Below, piece by piece: positions 27,185-35,590 of a DNA stretch of 64,000 nucleotides. The notes beneath the pieces are model-generated. The model was not told where the DNA came from. It saw only the letters and a list, made by a program, of their open reading frames with translations, and ran no database searches. Origin of the DNA: Herbaspirillum sp. 3R11 (GTDB taxonomy: Bacteria; Pseudomonadota; Gammaproteobacteria; Burkholderiales; Burkholderiaceae_D); the NCBI RefSeq assembly GCF_004563925.1, contig NZ_SPNJ01000004.1, positions 124,001-188,000 on the forward strand, written 5' to 3'. The translations under genes were made by a program, and so were the position numbers. Each line of letters opens with the position of its first letter. Position 1 is the stretch's first letter.

Positions 27185-28561
27185 TCAAAAGGGCAAGGCT
27201 ACATCCGGCCGGGCCGCCAGGATCACGCGCCGGAACTCATCCTGGATGCGCGCCAGCGCTTCCCCGGTTTCGGCCTCGAAGCGCAACACCACGACCGGAG
27301 TGGTGTTGGATGAGCGCATCAGGCCGAAGCCGTCGGCGTACTCGATGCGCAGGCCGTCGATCGTGATGATCTGTTCGGCGCCGGGGAATTTTGCATCGTT
27401 TTGCAATTTGCCGATCAGGGCGAAGTTCTCGCCCTCCTGCAGCTTCAACTGCAATTCGGGCGTGCTGATCGATTGCGGCAAGGCGTTCAGCACGGCCGAC
27501 GGATCGGCTTCGCGGCTGAGCAGCTCCAACAGGCGCGCACCGGCATACAGGCCGTCGTCGAAGCCGTACCAGCGATCCTTGAAGAACACGTGCCCGCTCA
27601 TCTCGCCGCCCAGCGGCGCGCCGGTTTCGCGCAGCTTGGCCTTGACCAGCGAATGGCCGGTCTTCCACATCAGAGGCTGACCGCCACGCGCGCTGATCCA
27701 TGGCGCCAGGTGGCGCGTGCATTTGACGTCGTACAGGATTTCGCGGCCCGGATGGCGCGTGAGCACATCGGCAGCGAACAGCATCAGTTGCCGGTCCGGA
27801 TAAATGATCTGGCCGTCCCTGGTCACCACGCCGAGACGGTCACCGTCGCCGTCGAAGGCCAGGCCGATCTCGTTGTCGGTTTCCTGCAGGCAGCGGATCA
27901 GGTCCTGCAGGTTTTCCGGATGGGCCGGATCAGGATGATGATTGGGGAAGGTGCCGTCGACTTCGCAGAACAGTTCGGTGACTTCACAACCTAGCGCACG
28001 GTATAGCTCGCCGGCGAATGCTCCGGCCACACCGTTGCCGCAATCGATGGCGATCTTCATCGGACGCGCCAGTTTGGCGTCGCCGACGATGCGGTCGATG
28101 TACTGCTTGCGGATGTCATGGGTGCGGTACGTGCCGGCGCCGCTGGTGAATGCGTTCTTCACGATGGCCTGGTACAAGGCCTGGATGGTTTCGCCGTGAA
28201 TCGCTTCGCCTGCCAGCACCATCTTGAAACCGTTGTAGTCGGGCGGATTGTGGCTGCCGGTGACCATCACGCCCGATTGCGTGCCCAGCACGTGCGTGCC
28301 GAAATACACCATTGGCGTGGCCACCACGCCGAGGTCGATGACGTCGATGCCGACCGATTGCAGCCCGGCGGCCAGCGCGGCTGTCAGTTCAGGACCGGAC
28401 AGCCGGCCGTCGCGGCCGATCACGACTGCGGTCTGGCCCTTGGCCAACGCGGCGCTGCCAAAGGCTTGGCCGATCTGGCGGGCGACATCGGCATTGAGGG
28501 TCTGGCCAACGATGCCGCGGATGTCGTAGGCTTTAAAGATGGAGGAAGATACTGTTGGCAT
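27185..28561 (-). CDS. manB: Phosphomannomutase/phosphoglucomutase (AlgC/ManB type)
   Basis: A 458-residue alpha-D-phosphohexomutase that interconverts hexose 6- and 1-phosphates, supplying mannose-1-P for GDP-mannose and glucose-1-P for nucleotide sugars. The phosphoserine is S103 in TGSHNPPDYNG. The Mg2+ loop is D237-G-D-G-D241-R, the sugar-binding loop is GGEMSGH, and the phosphate-binding loop is in the C-terminal RSSNTTPVVVLRFEAET. It sits between waaC and the WecA-like transferase, pointing away from the GDP-fucose genes (gmd, fcl) that would use its product. Confidence 0.94.
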   Translation of the reverse strand: MPTVSSSIFKAYDIRGIVGQTLNADVARQIGQAFGSAALAKGQTAVVIGRDGRLSGPELTAALAAGLQSVGIDVIDLGVVATPMVYFGTHVLGTQSGVMVTGSHNPPDYNGFKMVLAGEAIHGETIQALYQAIVKNAFTSGAGTYRTHDIRKQYIDRIVGDAKLARPMKIAIDCGNGVAGAFAGELYRALGCEVTELFCEVDGTFPNHHPDPAHPENLQDLIRCLQETDNEIGLAFDGDGDRLGVVTRDGQIIYPDRQLMLFAADVLTRHPGREILYDVKCTRHLAPWISARGGQPLMWKTGHSLVKAKLRETGAPLGGEMSGHVFFKDRWYGFDDGLYAGARLLELLSREADPSAVLNALPQSISTPELQLKLQEGENFALIGKLQNDAKFPGAEQIITIDGLRIEYADGFGLMRSSNTTPVVVLRFEAETGEALARIQDEFRRVILAARPDVALPF

Positions 28562-28592
28562 GAGTCGAAGCTTTGCAGAAGGAGAAAAAACG

Positions 28593-29690
28593 CTACTTGT
28601 TTCTTTTTTTGAAAATCATCCAGCGTGGCGCTTTGAAACGGACGATGCGCGCATACAGCCACAAATACGTTGCAATGAAAACCAGAGCGCACACCATCAA
28701 CGCTCCCGTATGCCTCCAGAATAGAGTTGCGGGGACGACGGCCAGCAAGGACAGTATCCAAAGATAGGGAGACGTCATTGAGTTGCGACGCGTCAAGGCG
28801 CGAGCATCCTCCCGACCTACCGCCCAAAGTACCACCCGGCGAAAAATCAAACTGTGCAAATGAATGCCGTCCGGCATGCCGGGGGATTTACCACGCAAGA
28901 AAATGCGTCGATATGCGGAAAAAAGTGTCTCAAAAACCGGGTAAATCAACAAGAGCAAGGCATACCACGACGAAACTTCGGGATTGCGCATGACGAGCAG
29001 AATGGACAGTTCTCCAAGGATAAAGCCAAGGAAATACGCCCCACCATCGCCCAGGAAAATCATCCCGGCAGGGAAATTCCAGATAAAGAATCCGGCGGTA
29101 GCACCTGCGACGATCAGGGCAACGACCAAGACGAAAACATCATTCACCTGCAGTGCTACATATCCGAGCGACAAGAGCATGCAAATGGTGACTACGCTGG
29201 CCAGCCCGTTGAAACCATCAATGATGTTTACCGCGTGCGCAACACCGGCAACGGCAAATACCGTCAGCGGCAGCGTGATCCACATCGACTGAATAATCCA
29301 TTCGCCGTAGCCCCAATGCAAATGTTGAATCTTGGCATCAAGCAGAAAATACCCCAGCACGGCCGCGATCAGGGTCAAACCCAAGCGACGCGTCGGACTG
29401 ACTTTGCGCGTGAAATCTTCAACGATGCCGCCGGCAAAGGCGACCGAAGAGCATATCAGCAGAAGACCGATTTCAACGCCCAGTTGATGTGATTTCCAGA
29501 CGGAAATGGCGCTGCTTGCGATGACCGTGGCGAAAATGCAGAGTCCGCCGATGCGAGGAACGGCATGCGTGTGCACTTTTTGAACACCGTCCAGGTCTAC
29601 ATCCAGCCCGGCACCGTGAAAATGGGCATGGCGGATCACCAACAAGGTAAGAATGGCGCAGATGACGAAGCTAATAAGAAAAGATGACAT
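28593..29690 (-). CDS. WecA/WbpL-type polyprenyl-phosphate sugar-1-P transferase
   Basis: A 365-residue polytopic membrane enzyme of the MraY/WecA family (glycosyltransferase 4), which loads the first sugar-1-phosphate onto undecaprenyl phosphate to start O-antigen or EPS units. About ten hydrophobic segments are visible. The diagnostic motifs are PRIGGLCIF (45-53), ED at 91-92, NIIDGFNGL (155-163), FLGDGGAYFLGF and a C-terminal HLHSLIFRR. It is the first minus-strand gene and diverges from rfaH. It is probably the initiating transferase for the polysaccharide made by the neighbouring rightward cluster. Confidence 0.93.
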   Translation of the reverse strand: MSSFLISFVICAILTLLVIRHAHFHGAGLDVDLDGVQKVHTHAVPRIGGLCIFATVIASSAISVWKSHQLGVEIGLLLICSSVAFAGGIVEDFTRKVSPTRRLGLTLIAAVLGYFLLDAKIQHLHWGYGEWIIQSMWITLPLTVFAVAGVAHAVNIIDGFNGLASVVTICMLLSLGYVALQVNDVFVLVVALIVAGATAGFFIWNFPAGMIFLGDGGAYFLGFILGELSILLVMRNPEVSSWYALLLLIYPVFETLFSAYRRIFLRGKSPGMPDGIHLHSLIFRRVVLWAVGREDARALTRRNSMTSPYLWILSLLAVVPATLFWRHTGALMVCALVFIATYLWLYARIVRFKAPRWMIFKKRNK

Positions 29691-29995
29691 AAATGAAATT
29701 CATTGGGGTACTGGGTATGTAGACGCCTTGCCCCCACGATAGTCTCGCCAGGAAAGGTGCGATTATATCTCCCCCCTTCCCCCCACGATTCGATTCTCTT
29801 CCTCGAATAAATCAAAAATCATTTGGACCGCAGCGATATTTGGGGACCAGACAATCTTGAAAACCGTTAGCTTGCTCCCGCAGCCGTTACCGCCGGTCAC
29901 TCCCTCAAGACAAGAAAGGCCGTCCTTTCGTTGTTAGTACACAACTGAATCGGTAAAATACAGCCCTTAAAGCGTCGAACAAGGGGACAGTCAAC
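29691..29995. other. Divergent promoter region, WecA-like gene / rfaH
   Basis: This 305-bp gap contains two copies of CCCCCACGAT (29731-29740 and 29780-29789) in a C-tract-rich stretch on the plus strand. A small hairpin, GAAAGG-CCGT-CCTTTC (29914-29929), directly abuts the -35 of the candidate rfaH promoter. No open frame here looks like a gene. No ops element was found. Confidence 0.55.
29931..29959 (+). promoter_or_regulatory. Candidate rfaH promoter
   Basis: TTGTTA (29931-29936) and TAAAAT (29954-29959) are spaced 17 bases apart, giving transcription start near 29966 and a leader of about 30 bases before the rfaH ATG. The inverted repeat GAAAGG/CCTTTC ends one base before the -35. Confidence 0.6.
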
Positions 29996-30490
29996 ATGCG
30001 TTGGTATCTGATTCACACGAAGCCAAGGCAGGAAAAGCTCGCGCGGGAGAACCTTGAACGGCAGGGCTACACCTGCTATCTCCCGTTGTTACCGACAGAA
30101 AAATTTCTTCGAGGAAAACTTACGATTTCCGCAGAACCTCTTTTCCCTCGTTATTTGTTCATTCGGCTAGATCACGGCGGTACTGCAAAAAGCTGGAGTC
30201 CGATCAGATCGACCAAAGGAGTAAGCAGGTTGGTCACTTTCGGTACAAAGCCGGCCATCGTCAGTGATGCTTTAATTGATGTATTGAAGTCATTGGAAGC
30301 TGCCAAGCAGCAACCTCAACCTCTGTTCTTGCCAGGGGAACGAGTGCGCTTGACCAGCGGCGCCTTCACCGGCGTCGAAGGCATCTATCAGATGAGCGAT
30401 GGCGAAAATCGCGCCATGGTGCTCATTGAAGTGTTGAGCCGGCCGGTGCAAATGCAGGTTGCCCCTGGGAATCTATCCAAAACGAGCTGA
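29996..30490 (+). CDS. rfaH: RfaH-type transcription antiterminator (NusG paralogue)
   Basis: A 164-residue NusG-family elongation factor. The N-terminal NGN domain has WYLIHTKPRQEKLARENLERQ (in two parts), EKFLRGK, EPLFPRYLFIRL and STKGVSRLVTFG. These correspond closely to E. coli RfaH rather than to housekeeping NusG. The C-terminal KOW domain has FLPGERVRLTSGAFTGVEGIYQ (in two parts). RfaH binds polymerase paused at ops, suppresses polarity and recruits ribosomes. In E. coli the gene is unlinked to its targets. Here it stands directly upstream of a polysaccharide operon whose leader carries a perfect ops, so it is probably that operon's dedicated factor. Confidence 0.95.
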   Translation: MRWYLIHTKPRQEKLARENLERQGYTCYLPLLPTEKFLRGKLTISAEPLFPRYLFIRLDHGGTAKSWSPIRSTKGVSRLVTFGTKPAIVSDALIDVLKSLEAAKQQPQPLFLPGERVRLTSGAFTGVEGIYQMSDGENRAMVLIEVLSRPVQMQVAPGNLSKTS

Positions 30491-30512
30491 TCCGTCAAAA
30501 ATACGCACGGCT

Positions 30513-30542
30513 CTTTACATCAAGACCTATGGTTTTGTAAAG
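30513..30542 (+). terminator. Hairpin downstream of rfaH
   Basis: CTTTACA (30513-30519) pairs with TGTAAAG (30536-30542), and the inner AGACC/GGTTT can extend the stem through a small bulge. It follows the rfaH stop by 23 bases and has no U-tract. It may attenuate read-through from rfaH into the polysaccharide operon. Confidence 0.4.
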
Positions 30543-30615
30543 AAACGTCATCCGCCCTTCCGTGCATCCCTCAGGCAGCAATCCGTTCATCTCATGAACA
30601 GCCTCTATATTCCCG

Positions 30616-30621
30616 TATAAT
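30616..30621 (+). promoter_or_regulatory. Candidate -10 of the polysaccharide operon
   Basis: A consensus TATAAT lies 61 bp upstream of the ops element and about 100 bp upstream of the first gene. The best -35 at normal spacing (ATGAAC, 30594-30599) is poor, which would suit an activated or weak promoter. Start near 30628 would place ops about 50 bases into the transcript, where ops elements normally lie. Confidence 0.55.
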
Positions 30622-30676
30622 AACTAGTTCGATTTTTTAACCATCCAACATGCGCATGCCGATCGTGACACGGTAT

Positions 30677-30688
30677 GGCGGTAGCGTG
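30677..30688 (+). promoter_or_regulatory. ops element (RfaH recruitment site)
   Basis: GGCGGTAGCGTG matches the 12-base ops consensus GGCGGTAGnnTG at every fixed position and equals the E. coli form. It lies in the untranslated leader between a TATAAT box and the first gene of the polysaccharide operon, about 190 bp after the rfaH stop. The elongation complex should pause here and load RfaH. The rest of the longer JUMPstart sequence is not recognisable. Confidence 0.93.
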
Positions 30689-30719
30689 CCCAAACGTCTC
30701 ATTTTTCATTTGCTCAGGT

Positions 30720-31088
30720 ATGACGAACCGCCGCGCCGAATTTCAAGAAGATGTTCAGTTCCAGGTATTGCAGCGCTTGCAGGAAAATCCTGGCTTGAGC
30801 CAGCGCAGCATGGCGAAGGAACTTAACATCAGCCTTGGTAGTGTTAATTTTTGCTTTCAGGCATTGATGGAAAAAGGGTGGGTCAAAGCGCAAAATTTCA
30901 GCCAAAACTGCAACAAGCTGGGTTATGTCTATTTATTAACGCCTTCCGGTATCGCAGAAAAATCGAAACTGACAACTCGCTTTCTAAAACGCAAACTCGA
31001 AGAATATGAAACGCTGCGACAAGAAATAGAACAGCTCAAAGAGCAACTTGAAGCCGAACTACCTGACGACTCCAGGCAAGCCAGCTAA
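30720..31088 (+). CDS. EPS-associated MarR-family regulator
   Basis: A 122-residue winged-helix protein of the MarR-like EPS-associated group. The DNA-binding part is FQVLQRLQENPGLSQRSMAKELNISLGSVNF (in parts), with recognition helix SLGSVNFCFQALMEKGW. The C-terminal 25 residues form a charged coiled coil (KLEEYETLRQEIEQLKEQLE), probably for dimerisation. ATG 30720 fits the domain; an in-frame ATG at 30675 would place ops inside the gene. Neither start has a good Shine-Dalgarno, as seen in RfaH-dependent first genes. It is first in the polysaccharide operon and probably regulates it. Confidence 0.85.
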   Translation: MTNRRAEFQEDVQFQVLQRLQENPGLSQRSMAKELNISLGSVNFCFQALMEKGWVKAQNFSQNCNKLGYVYLLTPSGIAEKSKLTTRFLKRKLEEYETLRQEIEQLKEQLEAELPDDSRQAS

Positions 31089-31133
31089 GCACCTGAATAA
31101 GCAAGCATCTACACAATATCGCCGCGGAGATTT

Positions 31134-32111
31134 ATGCCCTCATCCCCAAAAATTTATGTTGCAGGACACCGAGGAATGGTCGGTTCCGCCATCATTCGCA
31201 CTCTGCAACAGCAAGGTCACAGCAATATCGTGACACGCACGCATGAGCAACTGGACCTGACCGAACAAGCTGCAGTACGTGCATTCTTTGAGTCCGAGAA
31301 GCCCGATCAGGTTTATCTTGCCGCCGCCAAGGTTGGCGGCATCCATGCAAACAATACGTATCCTGCGGAATTCATTTATCAGAATCTGATGATGGAAGCC
31401 AACCTCATCGAGACGGCGTTTCGTAACAACGTTAAGAAACTGCTGTTTCTGGGTTCGAGCTGCATCTATCCCAAGCTGGTGCCGCAGCCGATGCGAGAAG
31501 ACGCCCTTCTTACTGGTACGCTGGAATCGACCAACGAACCCTACGCCGTCGCGAAGATTGCAGGCATCAAATTGTGCGAAAGCTATAACCGCCAATACGG
31601 CGCAAGCCACGGCATCGACTATCGCAGCGTCATGCCGACCAATCTGTACGGTCCCGGCGACAATTACCACCCGGAAAATTCCCATGTGATCCCGGCGCTG
31701 ATCCGCCGTTTTCATGAAGCAAAAGTCAACCTCGCTCCAAGCGTGGCGATCTGGGGCACCGGCACGCCAAAACGTGAATTCCTGTATGTCGACGACATGG
31801 CGCTGGCCAGTGTCCATGTCATGAATCTCGACAAGGCGATTTACGACCAACATACCACTCCGATGCTGAGCCACATCAACGTCGGCTACGGTGACGATGT
31901 CACCATCCGCGAACTCGCGGAACTCGTCGGCAAGACGATCGGCTATCAAGGGAAAATCGAGTTCGACTCCAGCAAACCAGACGGCACGCCGCGCAAGCTG
32001 ATGGACAGCTCGCGGCTCAATGCGTTGGGCTGGAAAGCCAATGTAGCACTGGCCGACGGACTCGCCTCGGCATATCAGGATTTTTTAAAAATAGAGTCAG
32101 CCCGTAGATAA
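31134..32111 (+). CDS. fcl: GDP-L-fucose synthase
   Basis: A 325-residue extended SDR that epimerises and reduces GDP-4-keto-6-deoxy-D-mannose to GDP-L-fucose. The NADP-binding motif GHRGMVGS is at 11-18, C110 follows the catalytic serine region (GSSCIYP), and the Y137xxxK141 pair is in [11 protein letters not shown]. The family phrase [18 protein letters not shown] is present. A GGAG Shine-Dalgarno precedes the ATG. It lies 16 bp before gmd, which makes its substrate. The gene order fcl-gmd is the reverse of the usual E. coli order. Confidence 0.96.
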   Translation: MPSSPKIYVAGHRGMVGSAIIRTLQQQGHSNIVTRTHEQLDLTEQAAVRAFFESEKPDQVYLAAAKVGGIHANNTYPAEFIYQNLMMEANLIETAFRNNVKKLLFLGSSCIYPKLVPQPMREDALLTGTLESTNEPYAVAKIAGIKLCESYNRQYGASHGIDYRSVMPTNLYGPGDNYHPENSHVIPALIRRFHEAKVNLAPSVAIWGTGTPKREFLYVDDMALASVHVMNLDKAIYDQHTTPMLSHINVGYGDDVTIRELAELVGKTIGYQGKIEFDSSKPDGTPRKLMDSSRLNALGWKANVALADGLASAYQDFLKIESARR

Positions 32112-32127
32112 AGGAAATAAACAAATC

Positions 32128-33222
32128 ATGACAGCAAAACCAAAAGTCGCGCTCATTACGGGCATCACCGGTCAGGATGGCGCCTATCTTGCAGAACTGC
32201 TGCTCGACAAGGGCTATATCGTTCACGGCATCAAGCGCCGCACCAGCTTGTTCAACACCGATCGCATCGACCATCTCTATCAGGACCGTCACGAAAAAGG
32301 CGTGCGCTTTTTCCTGCATCATGGCGACATGACCGATTCGTCGTCCCTGGTCCGCATCATGCAACAAACTCAGCCTGATGAAGTCTACAATCTGGCGGCG
32401 CAAAGCCACGTAGCCGTCAGCTTTGAAGAACCCGAATACACGGCAAATTCGGATGGCCTCGGCGTACTGCGCCTGCTGGAAGCAATTCGCATCCTTGGTC
32501 TGGAAAAGAAGACCCGTTTCTACCAGGCCAGCACCTCGGAACTATACGGTCTGGTGCAAGAAATTCCGCAAAAGGAAACAACACCGTTCTACCCTCGCAG
32601 CCCCTACGCTGTCGCCAAAATGTATGGCTACTGGATTGTCGTCAACTATCGCGAAGCCTACGGCATCTACGCTTGCAACGGCATCCTGTTCAATCACGAA
32701 TCGCCGCTCCGCGGGGAAACCTTCGTCACTCGCAAAATCACCCGTGCATTGGCGCGAATCAAACTTGGTCTGCAAGAATGCCTGTACCTCGGCAACCTTG
32801 ATGCGAAACGCGATTGGGGCCACGCCAAAGACTACGTTGAAATGCAATGGCTGATGCTGCAGCAGGAAAAACCGGAAGATTTCGTCATCGCCACCGGCGT
32901 GCAATACAGCGTGCGCGATTTCGTGAATATCGCCGCCCAGGAATTGGGCATCCAGTTCCGCTGGGAAGGCCAAGGCGTGGACGAAAAGGGTTACGACGCC
33001 AATGGTGTCTGCCGTGTCGCAGTGGATCCTCGCTACTTCCGTCCGACCGAAGTCGAAACGCTGCTGGGCGATCCGACCAAAGCCAAGGAAAAGCTTGGCT
33101 GGACACCGCTTACGTCATTCAACGATCTGGTCTCTGAAATGGTGCGTGAAGACCTGAAGGCTGCTGAACGCGACGAACTAGTCAAGAAGCATGGCTACAA
33201 AACCATGGACTACAAAGAGTAA
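32128..33222 (+). CDS. gmd: GDP-mannose 4,6-dehydratase
   Basis: A 364-residue SDR that dehydrates GDP-D-mannose to GDP-4-keto-6-deoxy-D-mannose. The nucleotide motif [14 protein letters not shown] is at 12-25, [15 protein letters not shown] at 37-51, catalytic STSELYG at 135-141, and Y160/K164 are in [29 protein letters not shown] is diagnostic for Gmd. It is preceded by AAGGAA. The product feeds Fcl, or could itself be the branch point for other 6-deoxy sugars such as D-rhamnose or perosamine. Confidence 0.97.
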   Translation: MTAKPKVALITGITGQDGAYLAELLLDKGYIVHGIKRRTSLFNTDRIDHLYQDRHEKGVRFFLHHGDMTDSSSLVRIMQQTQPDEVYNLAAQSHVAVSFEEPEYTANSDGLGVLRLLEAIRILGLEKKTRFYQASTSELYGLVQEIPQKETTPFYPRSPYAVAKMYGYWIVVNYREAYGIYACNGILFNHESPLRGETFVTRKITRALARIKLGLQECLYLGNLDAKRDWGHAKDYVEMQWLMLQQEKPEDFVIATGVQYSVRDFVNIAAQELGIQFRWEGQGVDEKGYDANGVCRVAVDPRYFRPTEVETLLGDPTKAKEKLGWTPLTSFNDLVSEMVREDLKAAERDELVKKHGYKTMDYKE

Positions 33223-33226
33223 GCTT

Positions 33227-33595
33227 ATGGCACGTTTTACCATTCTGAATCTACCGACGTTCACCGATCCCCGCGGCTCTCTGACAGTATTGGAAGACGC
33301 CTTGCCGTTCAAGGCGGTCCGAACATACTGGATTTATGGTGCGGACGGGCAAACGCGTGGCGGTCATCGCCACACGCATACGCGCCAGGCCCTTGTTGCT
33401 ATCAGCGGCACTGTCACCATCTTCATGAACGACGGCATCCGAGCCGACACCGTTGAACTGAATCACCCCAGCCAATGCCTCCTGGTAGAACCCAAGGATT
33501 GGCACACGATGACGTTCGGCCCCGGCTCCGTGCTATTGGTCATGTCTTCACATACCTACGATCGCAGCGAATATATCGATACGCCTTATGAATAA
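33227..33595 (+). CDS. Sugar 3,4-ketoisomerase (FdtA/QdtA cupin)
   Basis: A 122-residue RmlC-like cupin that shifts the keto group of dTDP-4-keto-6-deoxyglucose from C4 to C3. The cluster H47-R-H49-T-H51 in GGHRHTHTRQALV contains the paired histidines known as catalytic in FdtA. YDRSEYI near the C-terminus is also typical. Its stop overlaps the start of the aminotransferase gene by 8 nt, the usual FdtA/FdtB pairing. Whether it makes the Fuc3N or the Qui3N series cannot be told from this sequence. Confidence 0.88.
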   Translation: MARFTILNLPTFTDPRGSLTVLEDALPFKAVRTYWIYGADGQTRGGHRHTHTRQALVAISGTVTIFMNDGIRADTVELNHPSQCLLVEPKDWHTMTFGPGSVLLVMSSHTYDRSEYIDTPYE

Positions 33596-34697
33596 TATGC
33601 AGATGATTGAGTATGAAAGTCTTGGTCTCTCCAACGCCGCTTTTATGGAAGACATGGAAGCGGCGGCAACACGGGTGATCCGATCCGGCTGGTACGTCAT
33701 GGGCAAGGAAGTCAGCAGCTTCGAGGCTGAATTCGCCGAATTCATTGGTGCGAAGCATTGCATCGGTGTCGCCAATGGGTTGGATGCATTGATCCTGTCG
33801 ATCGAAGCTCTGGATCTGCCCAAAGGTAGCGACATTCTGGTCGCTTCAAATACTTATATCGCCACGATTCTCGCCATTCTGCGCGCAGGCCATCAGCCGG
33901 TTCTGGTCGAACCCGAACTGGCAACTTTCAATATGGATCCGGCGCTCTTGCCCTGCGCCATGACCAACAAGACCCGCGCAATTTGTGTCACCCATCTGTT
34001 CGGAAAAGTCTGCCGCATGGATGCGATTGCCGCATTCGCCAACGAGCATGGTCTGAAAATCATTGAAGATTGCGCGCAGTCGCACGGCGCCAAACTGCAG
34101 GGACGAATGAGCGGCACTTTCGGCAACGCGGGCTGCTTCAGTTTTTACCCTACAAAAAATCTAGGTGCGCTCGGCGATGCCGGCGCCATCACCACGGATG
34201 ACGACGAACTGGCGGACAAGTTGCGACACCTGCGCAACTACGGCTCGAAACAAAAATACGTCAATCGCTACGTCGGCATCAATTCGCGACTGGATGAATT
34301 GCAGGCAGCCTTCTTGCGCGTCAAATTGAAACACCTTGACGCCATGACCGAACACAAGCGCATGCTCGCTGCAATCTACGATGAGCACTTGCCGGCATGG
34401 GTGCAAAAGCCGCTGCGGCGTGATGATGAATTCGATGTCTTCCACATCTACGGGATCCGGCATCCATCACGCGATGCCCTGCGTCAGTATTTGCTGGATA
34501 ACGGCGTCAAAACCGAAGTGCACTACCCAATCCCGCCACATCATCAGGAAGCCATGAAGGGCATCCTGGCAGGTGTTTATCCGATTGCGGAAGAGCAGCA
34601 TGCAACGGAATTGAGCTTGCCGATCTCGAACGGCCATATGGCGGACGACATTCGACGGGTATGCGACGTGATCAGTGACTTTGAAAATATAAAATGA
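33588..34697 (+). CDS. DegT/DnrJ/EryC1-family sugar aminotransferase (FdtB/QdtB-like)
   Basis: A 369-residue PLP enzyme that aminates a 3-keto-6-deoxy sugar nucleotide. The PLP lysine is K190 in FYPTKNLGALGDAG, D161 in EDCAQSHGA contacts the pyridine nitrogen, and RLDELQAAFLRVKL is the family's substrate-loop region. It starts inside the end of the ketoisomerase gene (8-nt overlap) and its stop overlaps the wzm start by 4 nt. No thymidylyltransferase or RmlB dehydratase is in this window, so the precursor must come from elsewhere. No 3-N-acetyltransferase is obvious next to it. Confidence 0.9.
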   Translation: MNNMQMIEYESLGLSNAAFMEDMEAAATRVIRSGWYVMGKEVSSFEAEFAEFIGAKHCIGVANGLDALILSIEALDLPKGSDILVASNTYIATILAILRAGHQPVLVEPELATFNMDPALLPCAMTNKTRAICVTHLFGKVCRMDAIAAFANEHGLKIIEDCAQSHGAKLQGRMSGTFGNAGCFSFYPTKNLGALGDAGAITTDDDELADKLRHLRNYGSKQKYVNRYVGINSRLDELQAAFLRVKLKHLDAMTEHKRMLAAIYDEHLPAWVQKPLRRDDEFDVFHIYGIRHPSRDALRQYLLDNGVKTEVHYPIPPHHQEAMKGILAGVYPIAEEQHATELSLPISNGHMADDIRRVCDVISDFENIK

Positions 34698-35581
34698 CCG
34701 ATCACAAGGAAATTCCCTCATTTCATTCCGATGGCCAGACCGAAGAACAGTGGGATGTCATTATTGAACCTCGCGGAAAAATCGCTCACATCGACTTGGC
34801 GTCGGTTTGGCGTTATCGCGATTTGATATGGATGTTTTTCAAACGTGACTTCATCACGTTTTACAAACAAACCGTACTTGGTCCTCTGTGGTATTTGATC
34901 CAGCCGATTGTCACTGCGACAACTTATTACATCGTCTTCGGAAAGATAGCGAATTTATCGACGAATGGCCTTCCACCATTTCTTTTTTATATATCTGGCA
35001 TCGTTTTATGGTCTTATTTTTCGGCATGCCTGACCAATAACTCAGAAGTTTTCTCAAAAAACTCCTCACTATTTAGCAAGGTGTATTTCCCTCGCCTTGT
35101 AGTGCCGATTTCGGTCGCCATGAGCGGTCTGGTCGCATTGGCCATTCAGTTCTTATTGCTGATTCTGGTCAGTACAATATTTGCCATCCAGGGAACAGCC
35201 CCTCTCAATCTTCTCGGGTTGCTATATGTCCCATTGCTAGTGCTCTACATTGCGGTTCTCGGTATGGGAACCGGACTAATTGTCTCTGCAATGACGGTAC
35301 GTTTCAGAGATCTTGTATTCGCGGTCGGTTTTGCAACGCAGCTGTGGATGTATGCAACGCCGGTTGTCTATCCGTTTGGACAAATTCCTGAGAGGTACCA
35401 ATGGTTTTATTACCTCAATCCCATGACGTCGCCCATTGAAACATTGCGCGCGACGTTATATGGAGCGCCTGCTGTCAAAACAGAAATATGGATTTCGAAC
35501 CTGGCGATAACAGCAGCACTCCTGGTTGCAGGATTAGTTCTGTTTTCAAAGGCAGAGTCAAACGCTATGGATACGGTGTAA
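34694..35581 (+). CDS. wzm: ABC-2 polysaccharide exporter permease
   Basis: A 295-residue ABC-2-type membrane protein with about six transmembrane helices after a hydrophilic N-terminus. The family phrases FKRDFITFYKQTVLGPLWYLIQP (in parts), FSKNSSLFSKVYFPRLVVPIS and YATPVVYPFGQIPERYQWFYYLNPM (in parts) are clear. It moves lipid-linked polysaccharide across the inner membrane together with the ATPase encoded 10 bp downstream. AT content rises sharply from this gene onward compared with fcl and gmd. Confidence 0.95.
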   Translation: MTDHKEIPSFHSDGQTEEQWDVIIEPRGKIAHIDLASVWRYRDLIWMFFKRDFITFYKQTVLGPLWYLIQPIVTATTYYIVFGKIANLSTNGLPPFLFYISGIVLWSYFSACLTNNSEVFSKNSSLFSKVYFPRLVVPISVAMSGLVALAIQFLLLILVSTIFAIQGTAPLNLLGLLYVPLLVLYIAVLGMGTGLIVSAMTVRFRDLVFAVGFATQLWMYATPVVYPFGQIPERYQWFYYLNPMTSPIETLRATLYGAPAVKTEIWISNLAITAALLVAGLVLFSKAESNAMDTV

Positions 35582-35590
35582 CGAAGAGTC

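Noticed and set aside
28813..28824. GGCGGTAGGTCG on the minus strand
   Set aside because: It is part of coding sequence near the middle of the last third of the WecA-like gene (Ala-Val-Gly codons) and lacks the fixed T of ops.
29094..29105. A second ops-like string GGCGGTAGCACC on the plus strand
   Set aside because: It lies antisense within the WecA-like gene and fails the consensus at the T position (C instead), and no promoter precedes it.
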